Positions 19,549-30,432 of a DNA stretch of 64,000 nucleotides are shown here, piece by piece. Below the pieces are notes generated by a model. The model was not told the origin of the DNA and made no database searches. It saw only the letters and a program-made list of their open reading frames with translations. Each line of letters opens with the position of its first letter. The stretch's first letter is position 1. Both the position numbers and the translations under genes were made by a program. Source of the DNA: Maribacter litopenaei (GTDB lineage Bacteria; Bacteroidota; Bacteroidia; Flavobacteriales; Flavobacteriaceae); NCBI RefSeq assembly GCF_025244665.1, contig NZ_CP104205.1, positions 1,175,001 through 1,239,000 of the forward strand, written 5' to 3'.

Positions 19549-19718
19549 TGCCCACATTGGTAATATCTTTTGACGAACTCAACATTAATTAAGTTAAAAA
19601 GGGTGAGTTTAGATTGTAAAAGCAGGCCTTACAAGTATAAGGATCCTTGATCAGTCTGTTAGCCCTAAACCTGTTTATCGGAGTTTGTACAAAACTTCTC
19701 CAATGTGGGCTTTTTTTT
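19549..19718 (+). ncRNA. ssrS: 6S RNA (RNA polymerase regulator)
   Basis: The closing stem is GCCCACATTGG (19550-19560) pairing with CCAATGTGGGC (19700-19710), followed by T8. Inside it ACGAACTC (about 19574-19581) can pair with GAGTTTGT (19681-19688), leaving a long, partly open hairpin of about 165 nt. This is the extended hairpin-with-bubble layout of 6S RNA. Position directly after zapA also matches E. coli, where ssrS follows zapA. It ends 12 bases before the RNase Y ATG. Assignment is from structure and synteny, not a covariance search. Confidence 0.75.
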
Positions 19719-19730
19719 AAATATAACACT

Positions 19731-21297
19731 ATGGATAGTACAATGATTATAATAGCAGGTATTGTAGGTTTGGCCATTGGTTTTGCCATTGCCAAGTTTA
19801 TGGAAAAGGGCAAGGCCTCCAAAACAATAGCCAATGCAAAGAAGGATGCGGCCCAAATTTTAAAGGAAGCAAATGTTGAGGGAGAGAATATTAAAAAAGA
19901 TAAAATACTTCAGGCAAAGGAGAAATTTTTAGAGCTTAAGGCGGAGCATGAGAAGGTAATAATTGGAAAGGACAAAAAAATTGGTGAGGCTGAAAAAAGA
20001 ACTAGGGACAAGGAATCCCAGGTGAGCAGTGAACTTGCCAAGAACAAGCAATTGAACGCCCAACTTGAAACCAAGATTAAGGAAGTGGAGCATAAGCAAG
20101 ATTTCTTTGAAAAGAAACAAGCTGAGGTTGACAGGCTTCACAAAAGCCAAGTTCAGCAATTGGAGGTCATTTCCGGTTTATCCGCTGAGGAGGCCAAAAG
20201 TCAATTGATAGAAAGTTTAAGGGATACGGCCAAATCAGATGCCATGGGTTACATACAGACCACCTTGGAAGAGGCCAAACTTACCGCTCAACAGGAAGCT
20301 AGAAAAATAGTAATCAATACCATTCAAAGAATTGGTACGGAGGAAGCTGTTGAAAACTGCGTGTCCGTTTTTAATATAGAATCGGATGATGTAAAAGGAC
20401 GTATCATAGGTAGGGAAGGAAGAAATATTAGGGCTTTGGAATCTGCCACAGGCGTAGAGATTATTGTAGACGATACGCCGAAGCTATAATTCTATCCTGT
20501 TTTGATTCCGTTAGAAGAGAGGTGGCCGGATTGTCTTTACACAAATTGGTTACCGATGGAAGAATACATCCGGCGAGAATTGAGGAGGTCGTTAAAAAGA
20601 CCGAGAAACAGATTGAGGCAGAAATCGTTGAAATAGGAAAAAGAACTGTCATAGATTTGGGAATTCACGGCCTTCATCCGTAATTAATTAAAGCAGTAGG
20701 AAGGATGAAATATCGCTCCTCTTACGGACAGAACTTGTTGCAGCATTCGCGTGAAGTTGCCAAGTTGTGCGGTGTTATGGCGTCGGAATTAGGCCTAAAT
20801 CCAAAAATTGCCAAAAGAGCAGGTTTATTACATGATATAGGTAAAGTTCCAAATACGGAGGCTGAGGTAGAAACTCCACACGCTATATTGGGCATGCAAT
20901 GGGCGGAAAAGTATGGGGAAAAACCGAAGTATGCAACGCTATTGGAGCTCACCATGATGAAATAGAAATGAAAACTTTGATATCTCCTATCGTTCAGGTT
21001 TGTGATGCTATTAGCGGGGCACGTCCTGGAGCCAGGAGACAAGTATTGGACTCTTACATACAGCGTTTAAAGGATTTGGAAGAGATAGCGTTTGGGTTTG
21101 GCGGTGTACAGAAGGCATATGCGATACAGGCCGGACGTGAGCTAAGGGTCATAGTGGAAAGTGAAAAGGTAAGTGATGAGAAGGCGGCCCAATTGTCCTT
21201 TGAAATTTCGCAAAAGATACAAACGGACATGACCTATCCCGGACAGGTTAAGGTTACGGTCATCCGGGAAACAAGGGCTGTGAACGTTGCCAAATAA
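19731..21297 (+). CDS. rny: Ribonuclease Y (three lesions)
   Basis: Membrane-anchored endoribonuclease starting mRNA decay; 522 residues after repair. Start ATG 19731 gives the N-terminal transmembrane helix ([19 protein letters not shown]). A long coiled coil (25-190), the KH domain ([15 protein letters not shown]) and the HD domain ([20 protein letters not shown]) follow. Lesions are CCGA for CCAGA at 20478-20481 (restores TPEAIIL), an apparent in-frame stop TAA at 20681-20683 inside CCGTAA (expected CCAGAA, HPELIKAVG), and CCGA at 20924-20927 (restores [12 protein letters not shown]). An enzyme with every catalytic motif intact is unlikely to be a real pseudogene. Confidence 0.93.
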
Positions 21298-21330
21298 AAA
21301 TGTTTATGGGAGCCTTTAAAGGTTTCCTTA

Positions 21331-21690
21331 TTACTCTAGGAATTCCTTATTGATCCATATCAATAGGGAATTTTTCTCTTCTGAAGTAAGTATGTTATTT
21401 TTTCCTTTGGGCATTTTCTTTGTTACAAAGACCTGCTCGTTTATTTTGGGAATAAGATCATTCATGTTTTCCGGAGTAAAATTTTCAAGTCTTTTCTTGG
21501 AGGTATGGCAGAAATTGCATTTTAAATCTAACACGGCAAAAGCTTTCTGTTTTATAGAATCCTGATTTTCAATAGATATTCTCAATTGTGGTGGTTCCTT
21601 TAATACTTTTGGAGTAGTATATGTTCGGTTGCTAATGGTAAGGGAGGCCAAAAGGTAAAATTGAAAGATAAAAACCCCTGTTTTGAGCAT
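21331..21690 (-). CDS. Small exported haem-binding (CxxCH) protein
   Basis: 119 residues. An N-terminal signal segment is followed by a single haem motif, CNFCH (about residues 57-61), in VLDLKCNFCHTSKK. MPKGKNN could supply Met as second ligand, and a final helix ends LIWINKEFLE. Resembles short cytochrome-like haem-binding domains of Bacteroidota. It precedes rny convergently and lies 12 bases downstream of the marC-like gene. Confidence 0.75.
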   Translation of the reverse strand: MLKTGVFIFQFYLLASLTISNRTYTTPKVLKEPPQLRISIENQDSIKQKAFAVLDLKCNFCHTSKKRLENFTPENMNDLIPKINEQVFVTKKMPKGKNNILTSEEKNSLLIWINKEFLE

Positions 21691-21702
21691 AGCGGTTGCC
21701 TT

Positions 21703-22311
21703 CTAAAAGTGGAAAAAATCCTTTAAGCCGTCCAAGATACTCTGCACAGCGTAGGAAGCCAAAATAAGTCCCATTATCTTACTGATTACAGTGATTCCAT
21801 ATTCTCCAATTCTTTTTTGCACCATATTGGCGGCAAGTAATAACATACAGGTTAGGAATATAACTACCAAAACTAGTATGGTGGTAATTACCTGTTGATT
21901 TAGACTATATTTATGATTATCGGTCATCAAAACAACTGCCATGATAGCACCAGGCGATGCGATGCTTGGAATCGCCACGGGAAAAATGGTAACATGTTTG
22001 TAATCTGATATTAAGTGCTTTTCCGATTCAGGCTTGCCATCGCCAAAAATCATGGTCAACGCAAAAAGAAATAAAATTACACCTCCGTAAACTTGAAAGG
22101 CATTCAGGGAAATCTCCATTCCCTCAAGAATTAGTTGACCAATTACAATAAAAAACAAAAGAATTGAGAATGCCACAACAGAGGCCCTAACTGCAATCTT
22201 TCTTTTGTGGAACTTGTCAAAATGCTTGGTAGCCTCCAAATAAACTGGAACCGAACCTACAGGGTCAATTACGGCGATAAGAAAAAGGATGGTAGTTACT
22301 ATTTCCTTCAA
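21703..22311 (-). CDS. MarC family integral membrane protein
   Basis: 202 residues with six hydrophobic segments. It has the family's DPVGSVPVYL motif (residues 16-25), AIPSIASPGAIMAV in the middle, and a GLILASYAVQSILDGL end. MarC proteins are inner-membrane proteins of unproven function; the link to multiple antibiotic resistance was withdrawn. Adjacent to the DUF3124 gene, 1 base apart. Confidence 0.88.
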   Translation of the reverse strand: MKEIVTTILFLIAVIDPVGSVPVYLEATKHFDKFHKRKIAVRASVVAFSILLFFIVIGQLILEGMEISLNAFQVYGGVILFLFALTMIFGDGKPESEKHLISDYKHVTIFPVAIPSIASPGAIMAVVLMTDNHKYSLNQQVITTILVLVVIFLTCMLLLAANMVQKRIGEYGITVISKIMGLILASYAVQSILDGLKDFFHF

Positions 22312-22312
22312 A

Positions 22313-22837
22313 TTATTTTATTTGATGTCCTTGTGTAGTAAATGATAAACCTTGTTGCCCATAAGTGGAAATCATTACTGCCTCAAAAATAGGGGAGGTG
22401 CTTTGCGGTTCAATAGCCCAATCGAACATAAAATTAGCTCCAGTACCTCCTTTTTTGTCGAATTCTGCGATAACTATTTCTAACGTTTCCAATTCTGAAA
22501 TTTCTATAGGTTTATTGACATAGGAATGTATTTTGTTCCCTTCCGTATCAAAATAGTCGGCCTTTAGAAGATAGAGCTTTCTTTTGTCATCTGTATTTCG
22601 CATACTGACCGTCGCCGTTAAATCAATAGAGGTATGCTCCGTGTAACTATATATTTGAGAATAAACGGATAGATAGGTCGTTCCGGTGATAAGTGAATCT
22701 TTTTGATCAAGATTAACCTCCTTGTTACTCCAATCAATTTTGGACAATGGTTCCTCTGATTTTTCTTTGCCGGAATTGCAGGCTATGAATCCGAATAAAA
22801 AAAGGAGAATTAAACTATTTGCAAGATGACTTTTCAT
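22313..22837 (-). CDS. DUF3124 domain lipoprotein
   Basis: 174 residues. The lipobox FIAC (Cys20) is followed by a charged linker, then the DUF3124 core: TTYLSVYSQIYS, TSIDLTATVSMRNTD and FMFDWAIEP. Predicted periplasmic, outer-membrane-anchored, beta-sandwich. Function unknown. Likely in an operon with the MarC gene downstream. Confidence 0.85.
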   Translation of the reverse strand: MKSHLANSLILLFLFGFIACNSGKEKSEEPLSKIDWSNKEVNLDQKDSLITGTTYLSVYSQIYSYTEHTSIDLTATVSMRNTDDKRKLYLLKADYFDTEGNKIHSYVNKPIEISELETLEIVIAEFDKKGGTGANFMFDWAIEPQSTSPIFEAVMISTYGQQGLSFTTQGHQIK

Positions 22838-22907
22838 ATCTCGGATATTTTATTTGGACAGTAGAAACTAAGTTATGTAAAAGGCTAAGCCAAAAAGAGG
22901 TGTTTTT

Positions 22908-24913
22908 TTACTCTTCTTCTGTGGTATCATTTTCTACCTCGGCATCCTTTTCCAAGTTGTTCCTCAAAATATTCAGTTTTTTAAGTTTTGTTTTCCAAGA
23001 GTCCAAAGCCTCCTTGTGTTTTTCGACTCTATTTATAACATCTTGAACCAAAGGATTGTTTTCAGAATCATCAGAAAAAAATTGGAGGTTGTTCTCAAGC
23101 TGTCTTATTTCATTTTTACTTTCCTCGATTTTTTTCTTTATAAAACTACGCTCTTTATGAATGGCTATTTCTTGATTATCATCTTCCTTCAGCTTTTGTA
23201 TTTTGTTCCCATATTTTAATAATTCAGATTCCTGGGGACTAATATTCATTTTGCTAAATAGGGCATCAATTATTTTATTAAACTTTTGATTGATGTTTTT
23301 TTGTTTAAAAGGAACATGGCCAATAACCTTCCATTCCTCCAACATTTTCTCGGATTGCCTTTATGTCGCTCTCTTTTTTGCCGCTAAGTTTAAACTCTCT
23401 TAGCTTGGAGAGTATGGACTCTTTTTTATTGAGGTTTTCCAATTCCTCTTTATAAGAATCATTTTTAGAGGCATGTAACCTGTCAAAGTAATGGTTACAG
23501 GCACTCTTAAACTCTTTCCAAAGCTTATCCGAGTATTTTCTAGGTACATGGCCAATTTTTTTCCATTCGCTCTGAATACGCTTCATTTCATTGGTAGTCG
23601 TATCAAAATCCTCGCTATCCTTTAAAGAAACTGCTATTTCCAGCAAAGCCCTTTTCTTATCCAGATTGTCTTGTTGGTCCTTTTTAATATTTTTATAAAA
23701 TGCATTTTTATTACGATTGAAAGAACGTACGGCATTCTTAAATGAGGAATCACGTTCTTTCATTGTCTTTTTGAGGCACCTTGCCAGCCTTAAAAAAGAG
23801 TTCCCGGAGTTCCTCCAATTGTTTGATTTGCTTTTGAATGACTCGGTGGTTATTACCAACATTTTCTGATAGTTGTACGATTTCAGCAATGATCTCGTTT
23901 TTCTTTTCAAGATTTTTTTCACTGAGTATGTCCAATTCCTTAAAATACTCCTGTCTTCTTTCATGTATGGCCTTGGTCGCATTGCTAAAACGCTCCCAAA
24001 CTTCTTCCCTATGCTCCTTGCCTACGGGGCCTATTTCCTCTTTCCGCATTTTATGTAGTACCTGAAGTTCTCTGAAAGCCTTGTTCAAATCAGGCTCAAC
24101 GGCTAGAGCTTCGGCTCGATCCACAATCTTCAGCTTTTCCTCCGGATTATGTTTAAAGTCCAAATCCCTAAGTTCCCTATTCAGGTGTAGAAAATCATAA
24201 AAGATTTCAATATGATGGTGATACGTCCGCCACACATTGTTGTATTCCGCTCTTGGAACGGGATCGGCATTTCTCCAATTTTCTTGAATTTCCTTAAAAG
24301 TCTTATAGGTGGTGTTCATATCCTCTTCCACATTTACAAGACCCTTCAGGTTTTCAATAAGTTCTAATCTGTAAGCCAAATTTTCCTTATGGCTTTTCTC
24401 CAAATTTTTGTAATACTGATTTCTTTTTTCCTTGTAATCTGAATAGACCTCGTTGAACTGTCTTTTGGTGACAGAATTGTATCGAAAGTCAATTTCATTA
24501 CCTCCATTGGCTACGAAATCCTCTTTCTTTTGTTCAATGAAGTCTTGAAATTTTAGATTGAACTCGTCCTTAATGGAATCCACATGTTTTCTAATGGCTT
24601 GGACTTTCTCGTTTCTAATAAGTCTTTGAAGTTCGCCAACGAGATTTTCCATGGACATGGAATGGTAGTCCAAAAAAGGAATTTCATGTCTTTTTTGAGT
24701 ATCTGTGTCCTCGGCATCCTCGGCGTTGCTTTCGTCGATTTCGTCATGTACGTCTAATTCTTTTTCAGAATTGCTTTTATCGGATTCAGCACTTTCACCA
24801 ACATCTTCAGTACTGGCTTCTTCCTTAACAGAATTCTCGACCTTGACAACTTCGGTTTTTTCCTCCGCTACTTTTTCTTCGGTAATTTTTTTATCGTTTT
24901 CTTCAGACATCAT
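22908..24913 (-). CDS. DUF349 repeat protein (two lesions)
   Basis: About 668 residues after repair. An acidic, low-complexity N-terminus (Glu/Asp/Ser-rich, residues 1-75) is followed by several DUF349 helical repeats with the recurring W-K/R-x-I/A-G/D-x-V-P core (for example ENWRNADPVPR, EWKKIGHVPR, EWKVIGHVP). Function is unknown; bacterial DUF349 proteins are mostly cytoplasmic coiled-coil proteins. Lesions are at about 23745-23760 (cause unclear, near DNERT) and 23348-23355 (CCGAG for CCCAGAG, restoring AIPEKMLEEWK). Confidence 0.85.
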
Positions 24914-25057
24914 GGAAAATTAGGAGTTTACAAGATAGTGACAAGCTATATAACTGCAAAGTATATAGGATTTCTTTTTATCGACTATTAGAACAGTCGA
25001 TTCACTGCAAATTGATGAATTATGAAATGCAGAAAGGTCTCTTTACGGAATCGAAAT

Positions 25058-25809
25058 CTATTCATTCCAAATTTCCCAAGCCCTTTCTGCCTGTAGTTCT
25101 AACATTTTTAATCCATTTAGAGTACTGGCGCCTTTTGTTTCCCCCAATCTTAAGAACTCTGTTTTCTCCGGATTATAAATCAAATCGTACAGTAAATGTT
25201 TTGTGCCTAAATGTTGATATGGAATATCTGGTTTTTTTGAACATTGGGGAAAGTTCCTAATGGAGTGCAATTGATTACCAACAAGTGGTTATTTACTATT
25301 TCCTCCGATAGTTCTTCATAAGTAAATACATTTTTACTTGATGATCTTGAAACAAAGGTAAAGTCAATACCCAATTTTTTTAGTACAAAGGCTATGGCCT
25401 TGGACGCACCGCCCGTTCCCAGGATTAATGCATTAATATGGTGGTTTTGGAGTAACGGTTCCAAGGATTTTTGAAAGCCAAATGCGTCTGTATTAAAACC
25501 CTTTAGTTGATTCCCATTTATTTTAATAGTATTTACGGCGCCAATTTCTGCAGCCGAAGTATCCAGTTCGTTTAAATAGGGAATTACTTCCTGTTTGTAG
25601 GGAATGGTAACATTCAACCCTTTAAGATTTTCGGTTTCTGAAATGACCGATTTAAAATCCTCTATTGATTCTATATCAAAATTTTCATAACTATAGTTGT
25701 CGAGTCCAAGTTCGTTAAACTTTTTAGCAAAATATCCTCTTGAAAACGAGTAGGAGATATTTCTACCCACCAAACCAAATCTATGCAAATCTTTTCCTGT
25801 TTTTTCCAT
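25058..25809 (-). CDS. aroE: Shikimate dehydrogenase (one lesion)
   Basis: NADPH-dependent reduction of 3-dehydroshikimate, aromatic amino-acid pathway. 250 residues after repair. ATG 25809 (MEKTGKDLHRFGLVG) is chosen over longer frames. Motifs are SYSFS (substrate site), NVTIPYKQEV with the catalytic Lys, GAVNTI, FNTDAFGF and the LGTGGASKA dinucleotide loop, and the end is GLKMLELQAERAWEIW. The break at 25232-25238 is one base lost from an A-run beside an intact CCAGA; repair gives KKPDIPYQH. It overlaps the first DUF368 gene by 29 bases. Confidence 0.92.
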
Positions 25810-26801
25810 ACCAATCCAAAAGTAACAATATGCTAATACCAATAACAATGAAAAAGAAGGCCCACCAGGTTTCTGATAACCCAATATTAGGGAGATACCG
25901 TTCGTAGTTCATGATGATTTCTTTACCGTTTGTATCCAAAAGAACATTACCATTGGCATCTTCCTTGAAAATTGTTTTTTTCCAAGGCCATACAACACCC
26001 AAAGAACCAGTAATAAACCCTAAAATAACTGCTGTGGAAATGTGCTTGTAATGTTTGAGCACATAGCTGAGAATATGGGATAAGGTCACCGGACCTGTCG
26101 CTGAACCCAATGTAAATACGGCCAGGATTTTCAAAGTCCTTAAACGTTCTTCATTAGAGGTGAAACTGAAGTCGCCCACTATAATTTCAGCGAATGTGTC
26201 ATAAAGAGCATTCACTGAATCGACAAGGAGTAATACATAATTTCCCAGCAAAATTAGGATGAAAGATCCGGATAAGCCTGGAAGTGTCATTCCTGAGACA
26301 CTAATCATACCACAGAAAAAAATAAATAGTAAATGGTCATTTTCCTTGGCAGGACTCAAAAAACTTATGGCAACCCCTACTGCAAGACCCAATAATGCAG
26401 CTGTTACCGTTTTTTTGATCCAATGGCCAAAATCCTTTCCTATGTAATAGATAGAACCTAAAATCATTCCAAAGAACGCTGCCCACACGTAGAGTTCCTT
26501 TTTTACCAAAAAGTAATCAAGCACCTTTGAAACGCTAAAATAGCTGACCAACATTCCAAAAATCAAAAGAGTAAGAAACGGACCATTTACATATCTGTAA
26601 AAGCTTTTGAACCTCCCACCGATCAAAAGTTTAAAAGCTTTGATATTTATTTTTTGAAGTGAATAGATGAACTCTTCATAGAATCCGGCCACAAAGGCTA
26701 CAATACCACCGAGACACACCAGGAACTTTGTTTGCAGCTCCCATGCATAGGCCTTTGACAACTAAAAATAATTTATCCAGTAAAGTTCTAGTGTCGTTCA
26801 T
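25781..26801 (-). CDS. DUF368 membrane transporter, first copy (one lesion)
   Basis: 339 residues after repair, with about nine membrane helices. The real start is ATG 26801, giving MNDTRTLLDKLFLVVKG then GAANKVPGVSGG, the DUF368 signature; the frame is broken at 26709-26714 (CCGAGA for CCAGA, restoring GVSGG). A second internal-repeat signature, TLPGLSGSF, follows. A DUF368 member (PopT) in Vibrio recycles undecaprenyl phosphate, so the likely role is lipid-carrier flipping. It differs from the neighbouring copy by a longer polar loop (KEDANGNVLLDTNG) near residue 290. Confidence 0.87.
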
Positions 26802-26813
26802 TTGGGACTTCGC

Positions 26814-27728
26814 TTACTTTTTGGAAGCTGTTCTTTCCAAGATAAAAATAAGGGAAAATCCTATGAAGGCGGCAATGATGGCGTATAATATTTGAGGGTC
26901 TCCGTTGTAATTAAATGGAGAAGTGTTGGTATCTATTATCACGGTTTTATCTCCAAATACTTTTGTTTCGATCACGCGTTTCCAAGGCCAAATTTTATTA
27001 AGAGACCCAAGAATAAACCCCGTTAATATAGCCAAGGTAATGTTCTTATAATGTGTGAACATCCATTTTAATAATCCGGCAAAACTTAAAAGTCCGAAAA
27101 TTGCACCAAACCCTACTACTGCTATCACAGTAAAGTCTTTTTCATGTACCGCATCCAAAACCGTTTTGTACGAGCCAAGAAGAACCAATATAAAGGCCCC
27201 CGAAATACCGGGCAATATCATGGCACAAACGGCAAGGGCTCCGGATAAAAATAGAAATGGTAGACTTTCAATATTTTCGTTTGGCGGTAGTGTGGTGATA
27301 TAATAGGCAATCAGAGCTCCCATTAATAGGGAGAATATAATTCCCAAATTCCAACGTTTAATTTCCTTGCCTACAAAAAAGACACTTGCCAAAACAAGTC
27401 CAAAAAAGAAAGACCATAGTAGAACTGGCTCGTTTTCCAATAACCAACTTACAAGTGTTGCCAAAGAAAAAAGGCTTATAAAAATTCCAGCAAATAGTGC
27501 AAGTAGAAAATTACCATTCACTACTGTCCAAACGGACTTAAATCCTTCGGTTTTCCAAGTTTTTAAAAGGCCGAGGTTTATGTTGTTAATAGCTGTAATA
27601 AGCTCTTCGTAAATGCCCGAGATAAAGGCTATTGTACCACCGGAAACACCAGGTACCACATCGGCGGCACCCATGGCAATACCCTTTAGGGTTACGAATA
27701 TGTAATCTAAAAAATTCCTATTTCCCAT
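26814..27728 (-). CDS. DUF368 membrane transporter, second copy
   Basis: 304 residues, intact. GAADVVPGVSGGTIAFISGIYEE (about 16-38) and the second repeat ILPGISGAF (about 172-180) are the two inverted DUF368 signatures, each followed by hydrophobic helices. It is the canonical PopT-like undecaprenyl-phosphate translocase form. It stands 12 bases upstream of the first copy's start, so the tandem pair is one transcript with aroE. Confidence 0.9.
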   Translation of the reverse strand: MGNRNFLDYIFVTLKGIAMGAADVVPGVSGGTIAFISGIYEELITAINNINLGLLKTWKTEGFKSVWTVVNGNFLLALFAGIFISLFSLATLVSWLLENEPVLLWSFFFGLVLASVFFVGKEIKRWNLGIIFSLLMGALIAYYITTLPPNENIESLPFLFLSGALAVCAMILPGISGAFILVLLGSYKTVLDAVHEKDFTVIAVVGFGAIFGLLSFAGLLKWMFTHYKNITLAILTGFILGSLNKIWPWKRVIETKVFGDKTVIIDTNTSPFNYNGDPQILYAIIAAFIGFSLIFILERTASKK

Positions 27729-27747
27729 ACATCTTTGGAGTCAAACG

Positions 27748-29152
27748 TCAAGAAGCCTTTTTGTAGTTTGCTAAAATAGTATTAATCCATTCAGAATTAC
27801 TGTATTGGGGAAATTGATTGTTGAAAAGATGAAGTTGTTTACGTTTTTTGTCCAATTTTAAGGCATCAAGAAGGCATATCCTGGCATTAATAAAGTCCTT
27901 TAAAATTAAATTGAAGCCTACTGATTTATAAATAATTTTTAGGTTTTTAGGATAAAATTCCCTCCCTTGAGCAAGAATCTGCAAAGCAGAAAGGGTATCC
28001 CCATTGATTTGTGCCACATCGGCCCATTTCAACCATGTATCCAATTCATAGTTTCCTAAATCGACCACCTGTTTGTAAGCGAAATCGGCCTGGTCGTAGT
28101 TTTCCAAGGCATAATTGATATTAGCACATTTTTTCCAGTATAATGGATTTTCTCCATCAATGTTCAATGCCTTGTTTATGTAATAAAGAGCCTTTTCGTA
28201 ATTCTTGTTATTATAGTAAAAATTTGTGATGGCCAGCCAGCCCTTGTCAAGCAAGGGGTCTTCGTGTACGGTTTGGTAGAAATAGTACTTGGCCATTTCT
28301 TTATTTTTCAACTTTTCATAACACTTGCCAATTCGTAGAAATGCATGAGAAGTGGGATCTTCTATACTAATGGTAGTTTCATAGTTTTCAATGGCGTCCT
28401 GATATTTACCCAATTTTTCCAACACCTTGCCCTTTTCAAAATAGGCGCCAATGAAAGTGTCATCTGAAATAATCGCAAAATCAAAAGCAGTCAGGGCTTC
28501 CGGATACATTTGCTTCTCGTAATACTGTTTGCCCAATTGGTGCCATGCCACTTGACAATACGGATTTTTTTCCAAGTATTCGTTCAAGTAAAAAATAGCT
28601 CCATCATAGTCCTCCAAAAATTCAAAGCAATAAATCACGTTGTAGAGCGATGAATAATCCTCATTGTCGAACTCAACGCATCGCATAAAACTTTCCTTGG
28701 CCAATTTAAAATCGTCCATAAAAAGGTATTCCATGCCCAATAAGGAATAGATGTCAAAGGAATCGGAAGTGAGTTCCAATGCCTTCCAAAGAAGTGAAAC
28801 CGCTGTGGCATGATCGTCCTTTTTTGAAAAGATATTAGCTCTTTGGATGTAAATTTCCTCATTGTTAGCATCCAATAACTCCAATTCATCCAATAACTTT
28901 TCAGCGTTTTCCAAATGGTTTTCAAACACTAACACTTCCACTTGAAGAAGTTTCAATTCAATGGAGCCCGGGTGTTGTTGTAAACCTATTTTGATACCTT
29001 TTTTGGCCGAGAGAAATTTTACCGTTGTTCAGATAGTGATGAACTATATCCTCAAAGTCCTCCGCGTCAAAAAAATAGACATCATCGGTCTTAAGCATAG
29101 ATTCAAACTTGGTAATGGGCTTGTCAGGTCTTTCGTTAGATTCTAACGCCAT
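27748..29152 (-). CDS. Tetratricopeptide-repeat protein (one lesion)
   Basis: About 467 residues after repair, of which roughly 370 are about eleven TPR units (for example AVSLLWKALELTSDSFDIYSLLG). It has no signal peptide and an acidic N-terminus with FESMLKTDDVYFFDAEDFEDI, so it is probably a cytoplasmic scaffold. Frame break at 29007-29012 (CCGAGA for CCAGA) restores GKISLAKKGIKIG. Upstream of the DUF368-aroE set. Confidence 0.85.
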
Positions 29153-29255
29153 AGGAACGTTTTGGTTAAACTATGGATTTAAAATTAAAGTTTTGTAGGG
29201 GCGCAACTCAACAAATACGTGCTATATTATTAACAAATTAGTTAACAAATTATTG

Positions 29256-30432
29256 TTAAAGTCTATCCAGTATGTCAAGAATAATCCTGCATCCCGTTTG
29301 AATTTCATCGTACGAAATGGTCAGGGGAGGGGATATGCGAACGGCTCTTTTTTCAAATAATAGCCAAAATAAAATAAGGTTGTTTTTTTTGGCCTCTAAA
29401 ATCAATTGATCCGCTATTTGGGGATTTTCCATAATTAAGGCCAGCATAAGGCCTATTCCTCGTATCTCCTTAATTTTGGGATGTTTCAGGCTTTCCCTGA
29501 ATATTTTTTCCTTTTTGAGGGTCTCCGATATCAAAGATGTTTCCAAGAGCACTTTTAAGGTTGCCATACCAGCAGCCGCTATTACGGGATTTCCCCCAAA
29601 AGTGGTAATATGTCCCATTTTAGGGCCATCGCTCAAGCTGTCCATGATAGTCCGGCTGGCAGTAAAGGCGCCGACTGGCATTCCGGAAGCCATTCCCTTT
29701 CCGATAACCAAAATATCCGGGGTACAATCAAAGTGCTCAAAGGCAAAAAGTTTTCCGATCCTGCCAAAACCAGGTTGAATTTCATCCAAAATTAATAGGG
29801 TACCCACCTCTTTACATCGTTCGCTTATTCTTTTCAAATAGTCATTTTACTGGTATAATAAAACCGGCGCCACCTTGAATGGTTTCGAGTACCACACAAG
29901 CCGTTTTTTGGGTAATCTGTTGTATATCCTCTTGATTGTTGAATTGGATATGAGTGACATCCGGAAGCAAGGGTCTAAAAGGTGCCTTCCGTTCTTCGTA
30001 GTCCATTAGGCTTAAACTGCCCATGGTGTTCCCATGATAGGCATTGTGAGCGGCTATAATCTGTGACCGACCCGTATAGCGTCCGGCCAATTTAAGTGCT
30101 CCCTCCATTGCTTCGGTACCCGAATTCACTAAATAGGTTACTTCGAGATTATCAGGTAGGTTTTGTTGAAGTAATTTGGTGTATTCCATAGCTGGGGACT
30201 GTGCATATTCCCCATATACCATCACGTGCATATATTTTTCTGCCTGTGCTTTAATGGCTTCAACTATTTTTGGGTGGCAATGCCCTAAGCTACATGCGGA
30301 TACCCCGGCAACAAAATCTAAATGTGCATTTCCCTCCACATCATAGATGTAACTTCCCTTGGCATGGGAAATTTCCAACCCAAGAGGATAAAGTGAGGTC
30401 TGCGCTTGATATTTGAGGAAATCCTCTTTCAT
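29256..30432 (-). CDS. Class III aminotransferase (one lesion)
   Basis: 391 residues after repair. PLP-dependent, acetylornithine/4-aminobutyrate type. YIYDVEGNAHLDFVAGVS, VNSGTEAMEGALK, AYHGNTMG, LDEIQPGFGRIG and the PLP lysine in LVIGKGMASGMP are all present. The break at 29846-29853 (CCAGTAAAA for CCAGAAAA) restores IPENDYLKRI. The GTEA and DEIQPG motifs fit a general aspartate-aminotransferase-family annotation; the amino donor cannot be told. Its ATG overlaps the OstA-like stop by 4 bases (ATGA). Confidence 0.88.

Noticed and set aside
21298..21330. Palindrome CCTTTAAAGG after rny as a terminator
   Set aside because: The stem is short and AT-rich and the following T content is low; possible but not supportable.
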